From: Pseudomonas crudilactis
GTDB lineage: Bacteria > Pseudomonadota > Gammaproteobacteria > Pseudomonadales > Pseudomonadaceae
NCBI RefSeq assembly: GCF_013433315.1
Contig: NZ_WXVV01000031.1
Coordinates: forward strand, 1-64,000
Length of the DNA: 64,000 bases
Direction: 5' to 3'
The notes under the pieces: generated by a model
What the model saw: the letters and a program-made list of their open reading frames with translations, nothing else
Databases searched by the model: none
What the model was told of the DNA's origin: nothing
Part shown: positions 16,186 through 26,150 of the stretch, piece after piece
Layout: the number at the start of each line of letters is the position of its first letter
How positions within the stretch are numbered: the first letter of the stretch is position 1
Position numbers and translations under genes: made by a program

Positions 16186-16276
16186 CTTGATCCCCTAAAT
16201 TTGGCGGGAATTCGTTCCTGCCATTTTGCTTTTCTTGCAAGACAATAGCGTCGCAAGACAACAGTGGAGCTAGTAG

Positions 16277-16648
16277 ATGGCAACTATCAACCAGCTGGTA
16301 CGTCAGCCGCGTAAGCGTATCGTCGAGAAATCCGACGTACCTGCGCTGCAGAACTGCCCGCAACGTCGTGGCGTGTGCACCCGTGTGTACACCACTACGC
16401 CGAAAAAACCTAACTCGGCACTGCGTAAAGTATGCCGTGTGCGCCTGACCAACGGTTTCGAGGTTTCCTCGTACATCGGTGGTGAAGGTCACAACCTGCA
16501 AGAGCACAGCGTGGTACTGATCCGCGGCGGTCGTGTAAAAGACTTGCCAGGTGTTCGTTACCACACCGTTCGCGGCTCCTTGGATACTTCCGGCGTTAAA
16601 GGTCGTAACCAGGGTCGTTCGAAGTACGGTACCAAGCGTCCGAAGTAA
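16277..16648 (+). CDS. rpsL: 30S ribosomal protein S12
   Basis: This 123-aa protein lies at the decoding centre and controls accuracy. [18 protein letters not shown] and [14 protein letters not shown] are diagnostic. Lys43 and Lys88, the usual streptomycin-resistance positions, are both wild type. It is the first gene of the str operon. A 107-nt spacer follows before rpsG, where E. coli carries the S7 regulatory site; I see no obvious promoter in it. Confidence 0.98.
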
Positions 16649-16755
16649 TCGGCCGTTTTGCAGATTTTCATTTTATTGAGTCGATAAGAGTAAGGTCGGG
16701 CACGCATCCATTGGATCTGTCCCGAGCTAACCTGAAGACCGCTTGAGGGCTTATC

Positions 16756-17229
16756 ATGCCAAGACGTCGCGTAGCAGCAAAGCGTGAGATTCTGGACGAT
16801 CCGAAATACGGAAGCCAGATCCTCGCCAAATTCATGAACCACGTTATGGAAAGCGGCAAGAAAGCCGTTGCCGAGCGTATCGTTTATGGTGCCCTGGAAA
16901 CCGTTGCGACCCGTAAGGCTGGCACCGATCCCCTGGAACTCTTCGAAAAAGCACTCGACGCCATCGCTCCGCTGGTCGAAGTGAAGTCGCGCCGCGTTGG
17001 TGGTGCTACTTACCAGGTTCCGGTCGAGGTTCGTCCTTCCCGTCGTAACGCTCTGGCAATGCGCTGGTTGGTAGACTTCGCCCGTAAGCGTGGCGAGAAG
17101 TCTATGGCTCTGCGTTTGGCTGGCGAACTGCTGGATGCTGCTGAAGGTAAAGGTGCTGCTGTTAAGAAGCGTGAAGACGTGCACCGTATGGCTGAAGCCA
17201 ACAAAGCTTTCTCGCACTACCGCTTCTAA
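16756..17229 (+). CDS. rpsG: 30S ribosomal protein S7
   Basis: The 157-aa protein starts assembly of the 30S head and contacts the E-site tRNA. The N terminus MPRRRVAAKREILDDPKYGS and the VNxxMxxGKK-type helix (MNHVMESGKKAVAERIVYGA) are diagnostic; it ends EANKAFSHYRF. It is the second gene of the str operon and in E. coli is the operon's translational repressor. Confidence 0.98.
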   Translation: MPRRRVAAKREILDDPKYGSQILAKFMNHVMESGKKAVAERIVYGALETVATRKAGTDPLELFEKALDAIAPLVEVKSRRVGGATYQVPVEVRPSRRNALAMRWLVDFARKRGEKSMALRLAGELLDAAEGKGAAVKKREDVHRMAEANKAFSHYRF

Positions 17230-17259
17230 TTTTAGCTTCACTAATTTTGCGAGGGCTTT

Positions 17260-19365
17260 ATGGCTCGTACTACTCCGATTAGCCGCTACCGTAACATCGG
17301 TATCGTCGCTCACGTGGATGCTGGTAAAACCACCACCACCGAGCGCGTCCTTTTTTACACCGGCAAAAGTCACAAAATGGGCGAGGTGCATGATGGCGCC
17401 GCGACCACAGACTGGATGGTGCAGGAGCAGGAGCGTGGTATTACCATTACTTCTGCTGCCATCACCGCCTTCTGGAAAGGTTCCGAGAAGCAGTACAAGG
17501 ATGAGCACCGCTTCAACGTAATCGATACCCCGGGCCACGTTGACTTCACTATTGAAGTTGAGCGTTCCCTGCGCGTACTCGACGGCGCTGTCGTTGTGTT
17601 CTGCGGTACTTCGGGTGTTGAGCCTCAGTCGGAAACCGTATGGCGTCAAGCCAACAAATACGGCGTTCCTCGTCTTGTTTACGTAAACAAGATGGACCGT
17701 GCTGGCGCTAACTTCCTGCGCGTGATCGGTCAGATCAAGCAGCGTCTGGGTCACACTCCGGTGCCGATCCAGTTGGCGATCGGTTCCGAAGACAACTTCC
17801 AGGGTCAGATCGATCTGATCAACATGCAAGCTGTCTACTGGAACGACTCTGACAAAGGTATGGTTCCTGTTCGCAAGGACATTCCTGCTGAGCTCCAAGA
17901 GCTGGCTGAAGAGTGGCGCAACAACATGGTCGAAGCTGCTGCTGAAGCCAACGAAGAGCTGATGAACAAGTACCTGGAAGGCGAAGAGCTGTCGATCGAA
18001 GAGATCAAAGCTGCTTTGCGTCAGCGTACTATCGCCGGCGAAATCGTTCTGGCCGTTTGCGGTTCTTCGTTCAAGAACAAGGGCGTTCCCCTGGTTCTCG
18101 ACGCCGTTATCGACTTCCTGCCTGCACCGACCGACATTCCTGCTATCAAGGGTACTGACCCGGATAACGAGGAAATCGAGCTGGAGCGTCATGCAGACGA
18201 TGCGGAGCCGTTCTCGGCTCTGGCGTTCAAGATCGCTACCGACCCATTCGTGGGTACTTTGACCTTCGTCCGCGTTTACTCGGGCGTGTTGAACTCCGGC
18301 GACGGCGTGATCAACTCGGTTAAAGGCAAGAAAGAGCGCGTGGGTCGTATGGTGCAAATGCACGCAAACGCCCGTGAAGAGATCAAGGAAGTGCGCGCTG
18401 GCGACATCGCGGCCCTGATCGGCATGAAGGACGTCACCACTGGTGAAACCCTCTGCAACGCTGACAAGCCAATCATCCTGGTTCGCATGGACTTCCCGGA
18501 GCCGGTTATTTCGGTTGCCGTAGAGCCTAAGACCAAGGATGACCAGGAAAAAATGGGTATCGCACTGGGCAAACTTGCTCAGGAAGACCCGTCTTTCCGC
18601 GTTAAAACTGATGAAGAGACTGGTCAAACGATCATCTCCGGCATGGGCGAACTGCACCTGGACATCCTGGTTGACCGGATGCGCCGTGAGTTCAACGTCG
18701 AAGCCAACATCGGCAAGCCTCAGGTTTCGTATCGTGAGCGCATCACGAAGAACTGTGAAATCGAAGGCAAGTTCGTTCGTCAATCCGGCGGTCGTGGTCA
18801 GTTCGGCCACTGCTGGATCCGTTTTGCTCCTGCTGACGAAGGTCAGGAAGGTCTGCAATTCGTGAACGAAGTTGTAGGTGGTGTGGTTCCTAAGGAATAC
18901 ATCCCGGCTATCCAGAAGGGTATCGAAGAGCAGATGAAGAACGGCGTTGTTGCCGGCTATCCGCTGATCGGCCTGAAGGCTACCGTGTTCGATGGTTCTT
19001 ACCACGACGTCGACTCCAACGAGATGGCGTTTAAAGTGGCTGCCTCCATGGCGACCAAGCAACTGGCCCAGAAGGGCGGTGGTGAGTTGCTTGAGCCGAT
19101 CATGGCTGTAGAGGTTGTTACGCCTGAAGACTATATGGGTGATGTGATGGGCGACCTTAACCGTCGTCGCGGCATGATCCAGGGTATGGAAGACACAGTG
19201 TCCGGCAAGGTTATCCGTGCCGAAGTTCCACTGGGTGAGATGTTCGGTTATGCGACCGACGTTCGCTCCATGTCCCAGGGTCGCGCAAGCTACTCTATGG
19301 AATTCAAAAAATACGATACGGCTCCGTCGCACATCGTCGAATCCGTAACCAAAAAACAAGGCTGA
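17260..19365 (+). CDS. fusA: Elongation factor G
   Basis: The 701-aa GTPase drives ribosomal translocation and recycling. G motifs are AHVDAGKTTTTERVL (from about residue 16), DTPGHVDFT near 88 and NKMDRAG near 142. Domain IV carries the ARSGxRGQFGH-type motif (here QSGGRGQFGHCWIRF), and YATDVRSMSQGRASYSMEF sits near the end. It lies 30 nt after rpsG. The position inside the str operon marks it as the main translocase copy (FusA1 type). Confidence 0.98.
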   Translation: MARTTPISRYRNIGIVAHVDAGKTTTTERVLFYTGKSHKMGEVHDGAATTDWMVQEQERGITITSAAITAFWKGSEKQYKDEHRFNVIDTPGHVDFTIEVERSLRVLDGAVVVFCGTSGVEPQSETVWRQANKYGVPRLVYVNKMDRAGANFLRVIGQIKQRLGHTPVPIQLAIGSEDNFQGQIDLINMQAVYWNDSDKGMVPVRKDIPAELQELAEEWRNNMVEAAAEANEELMNKYLEGEELSIEEIKAALRQRTIAGEIVLAVCGSSFKNKGVPLVLDAVIDFLPAPTDIPAIKGTDPDNEEIELERHADDAEPFSALAFKIATDPFVGTLTFVRVYSGVLNSGDGVINSVKGKKERVGRMVQMHANAREEIKEVRAGDIAALIGMKDVTTGETLCNADKPIILVRMDFPEPVISVAVEPKTKDDQEKMGIALGKLAQEDPSFRVKTDEETGQTIISGMGELHLDILVDRMRREFNVEANIGKPQVSYRERITKNCEIEGKFVRQSGGRGQFGHCWIRFAPADEGQEGLQFVNEVVGGVVPKEYIPAIQKGIEEQMKNGVVAGYPLIGLKATVFDGSYHDVDSNEMAFKVAASMATKQLAQKGGGELLEPIMAVEVVTPEDYMGDVMGDLNRRRGMIQGMEDTVSGKVIRAEVPLGEMFGYATDVRSMSQGRASYSMEFKKYDTAPSHIVESVTKKQG

Positions 19366-19396
19366 TTCAGCCCCTTTAGGCTAGGAGTTAATTGTC

Positions 19397-20590
19397 GTGG
19401 CTAAAGAAAAATTTGATCGTTCCCTACCGCACGTCAACGTTGGCACCATCGGTCACGTTGACCACGGTAAAACCACTCTGACTGCTGCTCTGACTCGCGT
19501 TTGCTCCGAAGTTTTCGGTTCCGCAATCGTTGATTTCGACAAGATCGACAGCGCGCCAGAAGAAAAAGCTCGCGGTATCACCATTAACACCGCACACGTT
19601 GAGTACAACTCGAAGATCCGTCACTACGCTCACGTTGACTGCCCAGGTCACGCTGACTATGTGAAGAACATGATCACCGGTGCTGCTCAAATGGACGGCG
19701 CTATTCTGGTTTGCTCGGCCGCTGATGGTCCGATGCCGCAAACCCGTGAGCACATCCTGCTGTCCCGTCAGGTAGGCGTTCCGTACATCGTGGTTTTCCT
19801 GAACAAGGCTGACCTGGTAGACGACGCAGAGCTGCTGGAACTGGTTGAGATGGAAGTTCGCGACCTGCTGTCCACCTACGACTTCCCGGGCGATGACACT
19901 CCAATCATCATCGGTTCGGCTCGTATGGCGCTGGAAGGCAAAGACGACAACGAAATGGGCACTACCGCTGTCAAGAAGCTGGTAGAGACTCTGGATGCCT
20001 ACATCCCAGAACCAGTTCGTATGATCGACAAGCCGTTCCTGATGCCAATCGAAGACGTATTCTCGATCTCGGGTCGCGGTACTGTTGTGACTGGTCGTAT
20101 CGAGCGCGGTATCGTTCGCGTTCAGGATCCGCTGGAAATCGTTGGTCTGCGTGACACCACCGTTACTACTTGCACCGGTGTTGAAATGTTCCGCAAGCTG
20201 CTCGACGAAGGTCGTGCTGGCGAGAACTGCGGCGTTCTGCTGCGTGGTACCAAGCGTGACGACGTTGAGCGTGGTCAGGTTCTGGTTAAGCCGGGTTCGG
20301 TTAAGCCGCACACCAAGTTCACCGCCGAAGTTTACGTTCTGAGCAAGGAAGAAGGCGGTCGTCACACTCCGTTCTTCAAGGGCTACCGTCCACAGTTCTA
20401 CTTCCGTACTACTGACGTGACTGGTAACTGCGAGCTGCCAGAAGGCGTTGAAATGGTAATGCCAGGTGACAACATTCAGATGACTGTTACCCTGATCAAA
20501 ACCATCGCGATGGAAGACGGTCTGCGTTTCGCTATTCGTGAAGGCGGTCGTACCGTCGGCGCTGGCGTCGTAGCCAAAATCATCGAGTAA
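19397..20590 (+). CDS. tuf: Elongation factor Tu (second copy)
   Basis: This 397-aa protein is identical in sequence to the product of 2839-4032. It starts with GTG instead of ATG, after a CTAGGAG site and 31 nt downstream of fusA, and closes the str operon. Base differences from the first copy are concentrated at both ends; from about 2965 to 3959 in copy 1 coordinates I found none by eye. Confidence 0.98.
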   Translation: MAKEKFDRSLPHVNVGTIGHVDHGKTTLTAALTRVCSEVFGSAIVDFDKIDSAPEEKARGITINTAHVEYNSKIRHYAHVDCPGHADYVKNMITGAAQMDGAILVCSAADGPMPQTREHILLSRQVGVPYIVVFLNKADLVDDAELLELVEMEVRDLLSTYDFPGDDTPIIIGSARMALEGKDDNEMGTTAVKKLVETLDAYIPEPVRMIDKPFLMPIEDVFSISGRGTVVTGRIERGIVRVQDPLEIVGLRDTTVTTCTGVEMFRKLLDEGRAGENCGVLLRGTKRDDVERGQVLVKPGSVKPHTKFTAEVYVLSKEEGGRHTPFFKGYRPQFYFRTTDVTGNCELPEGVEMVMPGDNIQMTVTLIKTIAMEDGLRFAIREGGRTVGAGVVAKIIE

Positions 20591-20620
20591 TCTCTTTTAT
20601 AGAGTTTGCTTGTTGACTTG

Positions 20621-20652
20621 AAAAAGCCCCCGCTCAGCGGGGGCTTTTTTAT
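20621..20652 (+). terminator. Terminator of the str operon
   Basis: A 9-bp GC-rich stem (AGCCCCCGC / GCGGGGGCT) with a TCA loop is flanked by an A-run before and TTTTTTA after. It ends 4 bp before the -35 box of the S10 operon promoter. Confidence 0.92.
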
Positions 20653-20656
20653 TGGG

Positions 20657-20685
20657 TTGACACCTATCTGGGGCGTCTATAGAAT
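20657..20685 (+). promoter_or_regulatory. Promoter of the S10 operon
   Basis: A consensus -35 TTGACA (20657-20662) and -10 TAGAAT (20680-20685) are separated by 17 bp, with the spacer containing TCTGGGG. The 62-nt stretch up to rpsJ is short compared with the E. coli S10 leader. I see no clear L4-responsive structure. Confidence 0.88.
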
Positions 20686-20747
20686 TGCGCCTCCTTTTAA
20701 CGGGCGTATTGCGCTCGGTGGGAATAGCAGCCGGAGTCTGAAATCCA

Positions 20748-21059
20748 ATGCAAAATCAGCAAATCCGTATCAGGTTGAAGGCTTTCGACCATCGCCTGAT
20801 CGACCAATCAACCCAGGAAATCGTGGAAACCGCGAAACGTACTGGTGCTCAAGTGCGTGGTCCAATTCCACTGCCTACCCGTAAAGAGCGGTTCACCGTT
20901 CTGGTTTCTCCGCACGTCAACAAAGACGCGCGCGACCAGTACGAAATCCGCACTCATAAGCGCGTTCTGGACATCGTCCAGCCAACGGATAAAACCGTTG
21001 ATGCTCTTATGAAGCTTGATCTTGCGGCCGGTGTGGAAGTGCAGATCAGCCTCGGCTAA
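20748..21059 (+). CDS. rpsJ: 30S ribosomal protein S10 (NusE)
   Basis: The 103-aa protein of the 30S head also acts as NusE, linking RNA polymerase via NusG to translation and antitermination. The N terminus [18 protein letters not shown], the [15 protein letters not shown] segment and the C terminus EVQISLG are family hallmarks. It is the first gene of the S10 operon. Confidence 0.98.
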
Positions 21060-21139
21060 GACTCGGTCTTAGTCGTGTAACGCTCTGAAATGGGCGGCCA
21101 TAGCGGGTGAAAGCCCCGTACACTCATGAGGTTTACAAC

Positions 21140-21775
21140 ATGACTATTGGTGTAGTCGGTCGTAAATGCGGTATGACCCGTATTTTCACCGAAGAAGGTG
21201 TCTCCATTCCGGTCACGGTCATTGAGATCGAGCCGAATCGCGTCACCCAGTTCAAAACTGAAGAGACCGATGGCTATCGTGCAGTGCAAGTCACTGTCGG
21301 CGAGCGTCGTGCTTCGCGTGTAACAGCAGCTCAGGCTGGCCACTTCGCTAAAGCGAACGTTGCCGCTGGTCGCACTACCATGGAATTCCGTCTTGAAGAA
21401 GGCGAGTACCAGGCTGGCGATCTGATCAACGCTGAAATCTTCGCCGCTGGTCAACTGGTTGATGTAACCGGTCAGTCCAAAGGTAAAGGCTTCCAGGGTA
21501 CGATCAAGCGTTGGAATTTCCGCGGGCAAGATAACACCCACGGTAACTCCGTATCCCACCGCGTCCCAGGCTCTATCGGCCAGTGCCAGACTCCTGGTCG
21601 TGTATTCAAGGGCAAGAAAATGTCCGGTCATATGGGCGCTGAGCGCGTGACCGTGCAGTCCCTGGAAGTAGTGCGCGTGGACGCTGAACGCAATCTGTTG
21701 TTGGTCAAGGGTGCTGTTCCTGGCGCTACTGGCGGCAACCTGGTTGTACGTCCAGCAGCCAAGGCTCGCGGTTAA
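21140..21775 (+). CDS. rplC: 50S ribosomal protein L3
   Basis: The 211-aa early assembly protein reaches near the peptidyl transferase centre. ATG 21140 gives the family N terminus MTIGVVGRKCGMTRIF; an upstream start at 21107 would add eleven unrelated residues. The loop with GSIGQCQTPGRVFKGKKMSGHMG (about residues 140-162, shown here in two parts GSIGQCQTPGR and VFKGKKMSGHMG) contains the glutamine methylated by PrmB in E. coli. Confidence 0.97.
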   Translation: MTIGVVGRKCGMTRIFTEEGVSIPVTVIEIEPNRVTQFKTEETDGYRAVQVTVGERRASRVTAAQAGHFAKANVAAGRTTMEFRLEEGEYQAGDLINAEIFAAGQLVDVTGQSKGKGFQGTIKRWNFRGQDNTHGNSVSHRVPGSIGQCQTPGRVFKGKKMSGHMGAERVTVQSLEVVRVDAERNLLLVKGAVPGATGGNLVVRPAAKARG

Positions 21776-21787
21776 GGGGAAGCTGAC

Positions 21788-22390
21788 ATGCAATTAAATG
21801 TAAATGACGCTCAAGCGATCGAAGTTTCCGAACTGACATTTGGCGGCGAATTCAACGAGACGCTGGTTCACCAAGCAGTCGTGGCCTACATGGCTGGCGG
21901 CCGTCAAGGTACCAAGCAGCAAAAGACCCGTTCCGACGTTCGTGGTGGCGGTAAGCGCCCATGGCGTCAGAAAGGTACTGGCCGTGCTCGTGCCGGTACT
22001 ATCCGTAGCCCAATCTGGCGTGGCGGCGGTACCACTTTTGCAGCACGTCCACAGGATCACTCTCAGAAGCTGAACAAGAAGATGTATCGCGCAGCAATGC
22101 GTTCCATCCTTGCTGAGCTGGTGCGTACTGATCGTCTGGTCGTGGTTCAGGATTTCGCTGTTGAAACTCCGAAAACCAAAGATCTGCTGGGCAAGCTGAA
22201 CAACATGAGCCTGACCGACGTTTTGATCGTGTCGGACGCTGTTGATCAGAACCTGTACCTGGCTGCTCGTAACCTGCCGCACGTAGATGTACGTGACGTT
22301 CAAGGTTCCGATCCAGTTAGTCTGATCGCATACGACAAGGTGTTGATCACCGTGTCGGCCGTGAAGAAATTCGAGGAGCTGCTGGGATGA
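21788..22390 (+). CDS. rplD: 50S ribosomal protein L4
   Basis: The 200-aa protein has an extended loop that lines the exit tunnel ([13 protein letters not shown] near residue 60). In E. coli L4 also represses the S10 operon by attenuation and translation control. The TGA stop overlaps the rplW start (ATGA), so the two are likely translationally coupled. Confidence 0.98.
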
Positions 22391-22686
22391 ACCAGGAACG
22401 CGTATTTAAAGTTCTGCTTGGCCCGCACGTTTCCGAGAAGGCTACGGTTCTGGCAGACAAGAAAGGCCAGTTCGTTTTCAAGGTTGCTACTGACGCAACC
22501 AAGCTGGAAATCAAGAAGGCCGTCGAAAGCCTGTTCAGCGTGAAAGTAGAGCGCGTCACTACCCTGAATGTTCTGGGTAAGAGCAAGCGCACTGCTCGCG
22601 GTCTGGGCAAGCGTAATGACTGGAAGAAGGCAGTTATCTCCCTTCAGCCAGGCCAAGATCTCGATTTCAGCAGCAGTGCTGAGTAA
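22387..22686 (+). CDS. rplW: 50S ribosomal protein L23
   Basis: The 99-aa tunnel-exit protein is the docking site for trigger factor and SRP. It begins [20 protein letters not shown] and shows the conserved [20 protein letters not shown] stretch. A 4-nt overlap with rplD and 14-nt spacing to rplB fit the operon. Confidence 0.98.
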
Positions 22687-22700
22687 GGAAGGGGTGCATC

Positions 22701-23525
22701 ATGGCAATCGTTAAATGCAAACCGACTTCCCCTGGCCGCCGTTTTGTGGTCAAGGTGGTCAACCAGGAGCTGCATAAAGGCGCTCCTCACGCACCGCTGC
22801 TCGAGAAAAAATCGAAGACTGGTGGTCGTAACAACAATGGCCGTATTACCACGCGTCACATCGGTGGTGGTCATAAGCAGCATTATCGTATGGTCGATTT
22901 CCGTCGCAACGACAAAGATGGCATCGTCGCCACTGTCGAGCGTATCGAATACGATCCAAACCGTACTGCTCACATCGCACTGCTGTGCTACGCAGACGGC
23001 GAGCGCCGCTACATCATCGCCCCTAAAGGCGTGAGTGCTGGCGACCAGCTGATCGCAGGCGCTCTGGCTCCAATCAAGCCAGGCAACGCTCTGCAACTGC
23101 GCAACATTCCAGTTGGTTCTACCGTACACGGCATCGAACTGAAGCCAGGTAAAGGCGCACAGATCGCTCGTTCCGCTGGTGCTTCGGCTCAGCTGATCGC
23201 TCGTGAAGGCGTTTACGTTACCCTGCGTCTGCGTTCCGGTGAAATGCGTAAAGTCCTGGCTGAATGCCGTGCGACCCTGGGCGAAGTCTCGAACTCCGAG
23301 CACAGCCTGCGTTCGCTGGGTAAAGCTGGTGCCAAGCGCTGGCGTGGCGTTCGCCCAACCGTTCGTGGTGTTGCCATGAACCCGGTTGACCACCCACATG
23401 GTGGTGGTGAAGGTCGTACCTCTGGTGGTCGTCATCCGGTATCGCCATGGGGCTTCCCGACTAAGGGCGCGAAGACTCGTGGTAATAAGCGTACCGACAA
23501 AATGATCGTCCGTCGTCGCAAGTAA
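22701..23525 (+). CDS. rplB: 50S ribosomal protein L2
   Basis: The 274-aa protein is required for subunit association and peptidyl transferase activity. The conserved MNPVDHPHGGGEGRTSGGRH motif (from about residue 225) includes the key histidine at about 231. The N terminus MAIVKCKPTSPGRRFVVKV and C terminus TDKMIVRRRK match the family. Confidence 0.98.
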   Translation: MAIVKCKPTSPGRRFVVKVVNQELHKGAPHAPLLEKKSKTGGRNNNGRITTRHIGGGHKQHYRMVDFRRNDKDGIVATVERIEYDPNRTAHIALLCYADGERRYIIAPKGVSAGDQLIAGALAPIKPGNALQLRNIPVGSTVHGIELKPGKGAQIARSAGASAQLIAREGVYVTLRLRSGEMRKVLAECRATLGEVSNSEHSLRSLGKAGAKRWRGVRPTVRGVAMNPVDHPHGGGEGRTSGGRHPVSPWGFPTKGAKTRGNKRTDKMIVRRRK

Positions 23526-23541
23526 ATAGAGGGATACGACA

Positions 23542-23817
23542 GTGCCACGTTCTCTGAAAAAAGGTCCTTTTATTGATCTTCACCTACTGAAGAAGATCGA
23601 AGTGGCGGCGGAAAAGAACGATCGCAAACCAATTAAGACTTGGTCGCGTCGTTCGATGATCCTGCCACAAATGGTCGGTCTGACCATCGCAGTACACAAC
23701 GGTCGTCAGCACGTCCCAGTTCTCGTTAACGAAGACATGGTCGGCCACAAACTGGGCGAGTTCGCCGGTACCCGCAACTATCGCGGGCACGTGGCTGACA
23801 AGAAAGCCAAGCGTTAA
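23542..23817 (+). CDS. rpsS: 30S ribosomal protein S19
   Basis: The 91-aa protein of the 30S head forms bridge B1a with S13. The MPRSLKKGPFIDLHLLKK start (GTG codon at 23542), SRRSMILPQMVGLTIAVHNG and GHKLGEFAGTRNYRGH are diagnostic. The GTG start is supported by the conserved N terminus after an AGAGGGA site. Confidence 0.98.
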   Translation: MPRSLKKGPFIDLHLLKKIEVAAEKNDRKPIKTWSRRSMILPQMVGLTIAVHNGRQHVPVLVNEDMVGHKLGEFAGTRNYRGHVADKKAKR

Positions 23818-23828
23818 GGGGTTAGGAA

Positions 23829-24161
23829 ATGGAAGTAGCCGCTAAGTTGTCGGGCGCTCGAATCTCCGCCCAGAAAGCCCGCTTGGTCGCCGACCAGATC
23901 CGCGGGAAGAAGGTGGGCGAAGCGCTCAACTTGTTGGCTTTCAGCAGTAAGAAAGCCGCCGAGATCATGAAGAAAGTGCTGGAGTCGGCCGTAGCCAACG
24001 CCGAGCATAACGAAGGCGCAGACGTTGATGACCTGAAGGTCAGCACCGTTTTCGTCAACGAAGGGCGTTCGCTGAAGCGCATCATGCCACGTGCCAAAGG
24101 CCGTGCTGATCGCATCGTCAAGCGGTCTTGCCATATCACTGTCAAGGTTGCTGACAAGTAA
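23829..24161 (+). CDS. rplV: 50S ribosomal protein L22
   Basis: The 110-aa protein has a hairpin that narrows the exit tunnel. [20 protein letters not shown] and the C-terminal [18 protein letters not shown] (macrolide-relevant hairpin about residues 83-97) identify it. It begins 11 nt after rpsS. Confidence 0.98.
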
Positions 24162-24174
24162 CGGAGTCGAAGAG

Positions 24175-24861
24175 ATGGGTCAGAAAGTACATCCCATTGG
24201 CATTCGCCTGGGAATCGTCAAGGAGCACACCTCCGTCTGGTACGCAGACGGTCGGACTTATGCGGACTACTTGTTCGCAGATCTGAAAGTGCGTGAGTAT
24301 CTCCAAGACAAACTAAAAAGCGCGTCCGTAAGCCGTATCGATATCCATCGTCCGGCCCAAACTGCACGTATCACCATCCACACCGCTCGTCCAGGTATCG
24401 TTATCGGGAAGAAAGGTGAAGATGTTGAGAAACTGCGTCAGGACCTGACCAAGCAAATGGGTGTGCCTGTGCACATCAATATCGAAGAGATCCGCAAGCC
24501 GGAACTCGACGGTATGCTGGTTGCGCAGAGCGTAGCTCAGCAGCTGGAGCGTCGTGTAATGTTCCGTCGCGCTATGAAGCGCGCAGTTCAGAACGCCATG
24601 CGCATTGGTGCCAAGGGCATCAAAATCCAAGTGAGCGGTCGTCTCGGCGGTGCTGAAATCGCACGTACTGAATGGTATCGCGAAGGTCGTGTGCCATTGC
24701 ACACCCTGCGTGCCGACATCGACTATGCCAACTACGAAGCTCACACCACTTACGGTGTGATCGGTGTAAAGGTTTGGATCTTCAAAGGCGAAGTAATTGG
24801 TGGTCGCCAAGAAGAGCTGAAACCACAAGCACCAGCGCCTCGTAAAAAAGCTGCTAAGTAA
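24175..24861 (+). CDS. rpsC: 30S ribosomal protein S3
   Basis: The 228-aa protein with a KH domain forms part of the mRNA entry tunnel helicase. ATG 24175 gives the family start [18 protein letters not shown]; a possible upstream in-frame start lies inside rplV. The KH motif [15 protein letters not shown] (about residues 62-76) and a Lys/Ala/Pro-rich tail ending KKAAK are visible. Confidence 0.98.
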
Positions 24862-24873
24862 GGGGTACGCCAA

Positions 24874-25287
24874 ATGTTGCAACCTAAGCGTACGAAGTTC
24901 CGCAAGCAGATGACAGGCCACAACCGTGGTCTGGCTCAGCGCGGTAGCAAAGTCAGCTTCGGCGAGTTCGCGCTGAAGTCTGTAGCTCGTGGTCGTCTCA
25001 CCGCTCGTCAGATCGAGTCAGCGCGTCGTGCTCTGACCCGTCACGTTAAACGTGGCGGCAAGATCTGGATCCGTGTATTCCCGGACAAGCCTATTTCCAA
25101 AAAGCCCCTCGAAGTTCGTATGGGTAAAGGTAAGGGTAGTGTGGAGTACTGGGTTGCCCAGATTCAGCCAGGCAAAGTCCTGTATGAAATCGAGGGTGTT
25201 TCTGAAGAGCTGGCGCGTGAGGCTTTTGCCCTGGCTGCTGCAAAGCTGCCGCTCGCCACCGCCTTTGTTAAACGGACGGTGATGTGA
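24874..25287 (+). CDS. rplP: 50S ribosomal protein L16
   Basis: The 137-aa protein contacts the A-site tRNA and completes 50S assembly. The [19 protein letters not shown] start and [20 protein letters not shown] (with the Arg81-region loop hydroxylated in E. coli) are diagnostic. The stop codon TGA shares its last base with the rpmC ATG. Confidence 0.98.
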
Positions 25288-25478
25288 TGAAAGCGAATGA
25301 ACTTCGTGAAAAATCCGCACAGCAGCTGAACGAGCAACTGCTCGGCTTGCTGCGCGACCAGTTCAATCTGCGTATGCAGAAAGCAACTGGCCAGTTGGGG
25401 CAGTCTCATCTGCTCTCGCAAGTTAAGCGTGACATCGCTCGCGTGAAGACTGTGCTCAACCAGCAGGCAGGTAAGTGA
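25287..25478 (+). CDS. rpmC: 50S ribosomal protein L29
   Basis: This 63-aa protein at the tunnel exit has the start [19 protein letters not shown] and the [20 protein letters not shown] motif. ATG 25287 gives the family N terminus; a GTG codon directly before it would add one residue. It overlaps rplP by one base and lies 2 nt before rpsQ. Confidence 0.97.
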
Positions 25479-25480
25479 TC

Positions 25481-25747
25481 ATGGCTGAAGCCGAAAAAAC
25501 TGTCCGTACGCTGACTGGCCGTGTTGTCAGCGACAAGATGGACAAAACCATCACCGTATTGATCGAGCGTCGCGTAAAGCACCCGATCTACGGTAAATAC
25601 GTTAAGCGTTCGACTAAGCTGCACGCGCACGACGAAACCAATCAGTGCCACATCGGCGACAAAGTCACTATTCGTGAAACTCGTCCTATGGCCAAGACCA
25701 AGTCTTGGGCGCTGGTTGATGTTCTCGAACGCGCTGTGGAAGTCTAA
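25481..25747 (+). CDS. rpsQ: 30S ribosomal protein S17
   Basis: This 88-aa OB-fold protein is an early 30S assembly factor. The GRVVSDKMDKTITVLIERR segment, HDETNQCHIGDKVTI and RPMAKTKSWALV are diagnostic. ATG 25481 is preferred over the GTG at 25475. It is the last gene of the S10 operon in the classical order; the spacer to rplN is 23 nt with no terminator, so the S10 and spc blocks may be one transcript. Confidence 0.97.
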   Translation: MAEAEKTVRTLTGRVVSDKMDKTITVLIERRVKHPIYGKYVKRSTKLHAHDETNQCHIGDKVTIRETRPMAKTKSWALVDVLERAVEV

Positions 25748-25770
25748 GGACTAGGGGTCGGAGAAATTAT

Positions 25771-26139
25771 ATGATTCAGACTCAATCCATGCTCGATGTG
25801 GCCGATAACAGCGGCGCTCGCCGTGTTATGTGCATCAAGGTGCTGGGTGGCTCCCATCGTCGTTACGCTGGTATCGGTGACATCATCAAAGTTACCGTGA
25901 AGGAAGCAATTCCTCGCGGTAAAGTGAAAAAAGGCCAAGTGATGACTGCTGTTGTAGTCCGCACTCGTCACGGCGTACGTCGTGCTGATGGCTCCATTAT
26001 CCGCTTTGATGGCAACGCTGCTGTTCTTCTGAACAACAAGCAAGAGCCGATCGGCACCCGTATCTTTGGGCCAGTGACCCGTGAACTTCGTACTGAGAAG
26101 TTCATGAAGATCGTCTCGCTCGCCCCAGAAGTGCTGTAA
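25771..26139 (+). CDS. rplN: 50S ribosomal protein L14
   Basis: The 122-aa protein forms an intersubunit bridge and binds L19. MIQTQSMLDVADNSGARRVM at the start and the GTRIFGPVTRELR motif near residue 98 are family signatures. It is the first gene of the spc block. Confidence 0.98.
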   Translation: MIQTQSMLDVADNSGARRVMCIKVLGGSHRRYAGIGDIIKVTVKEAIPRGKVKKGQVMTAVVVRTRHGVRRADGSIIRFDGNAAVLLNNKQEPIGTRIFGPVTRELRTEKFMKIVSLAPEVL

Positions 26140-26150
26140 GGAGATCCGAC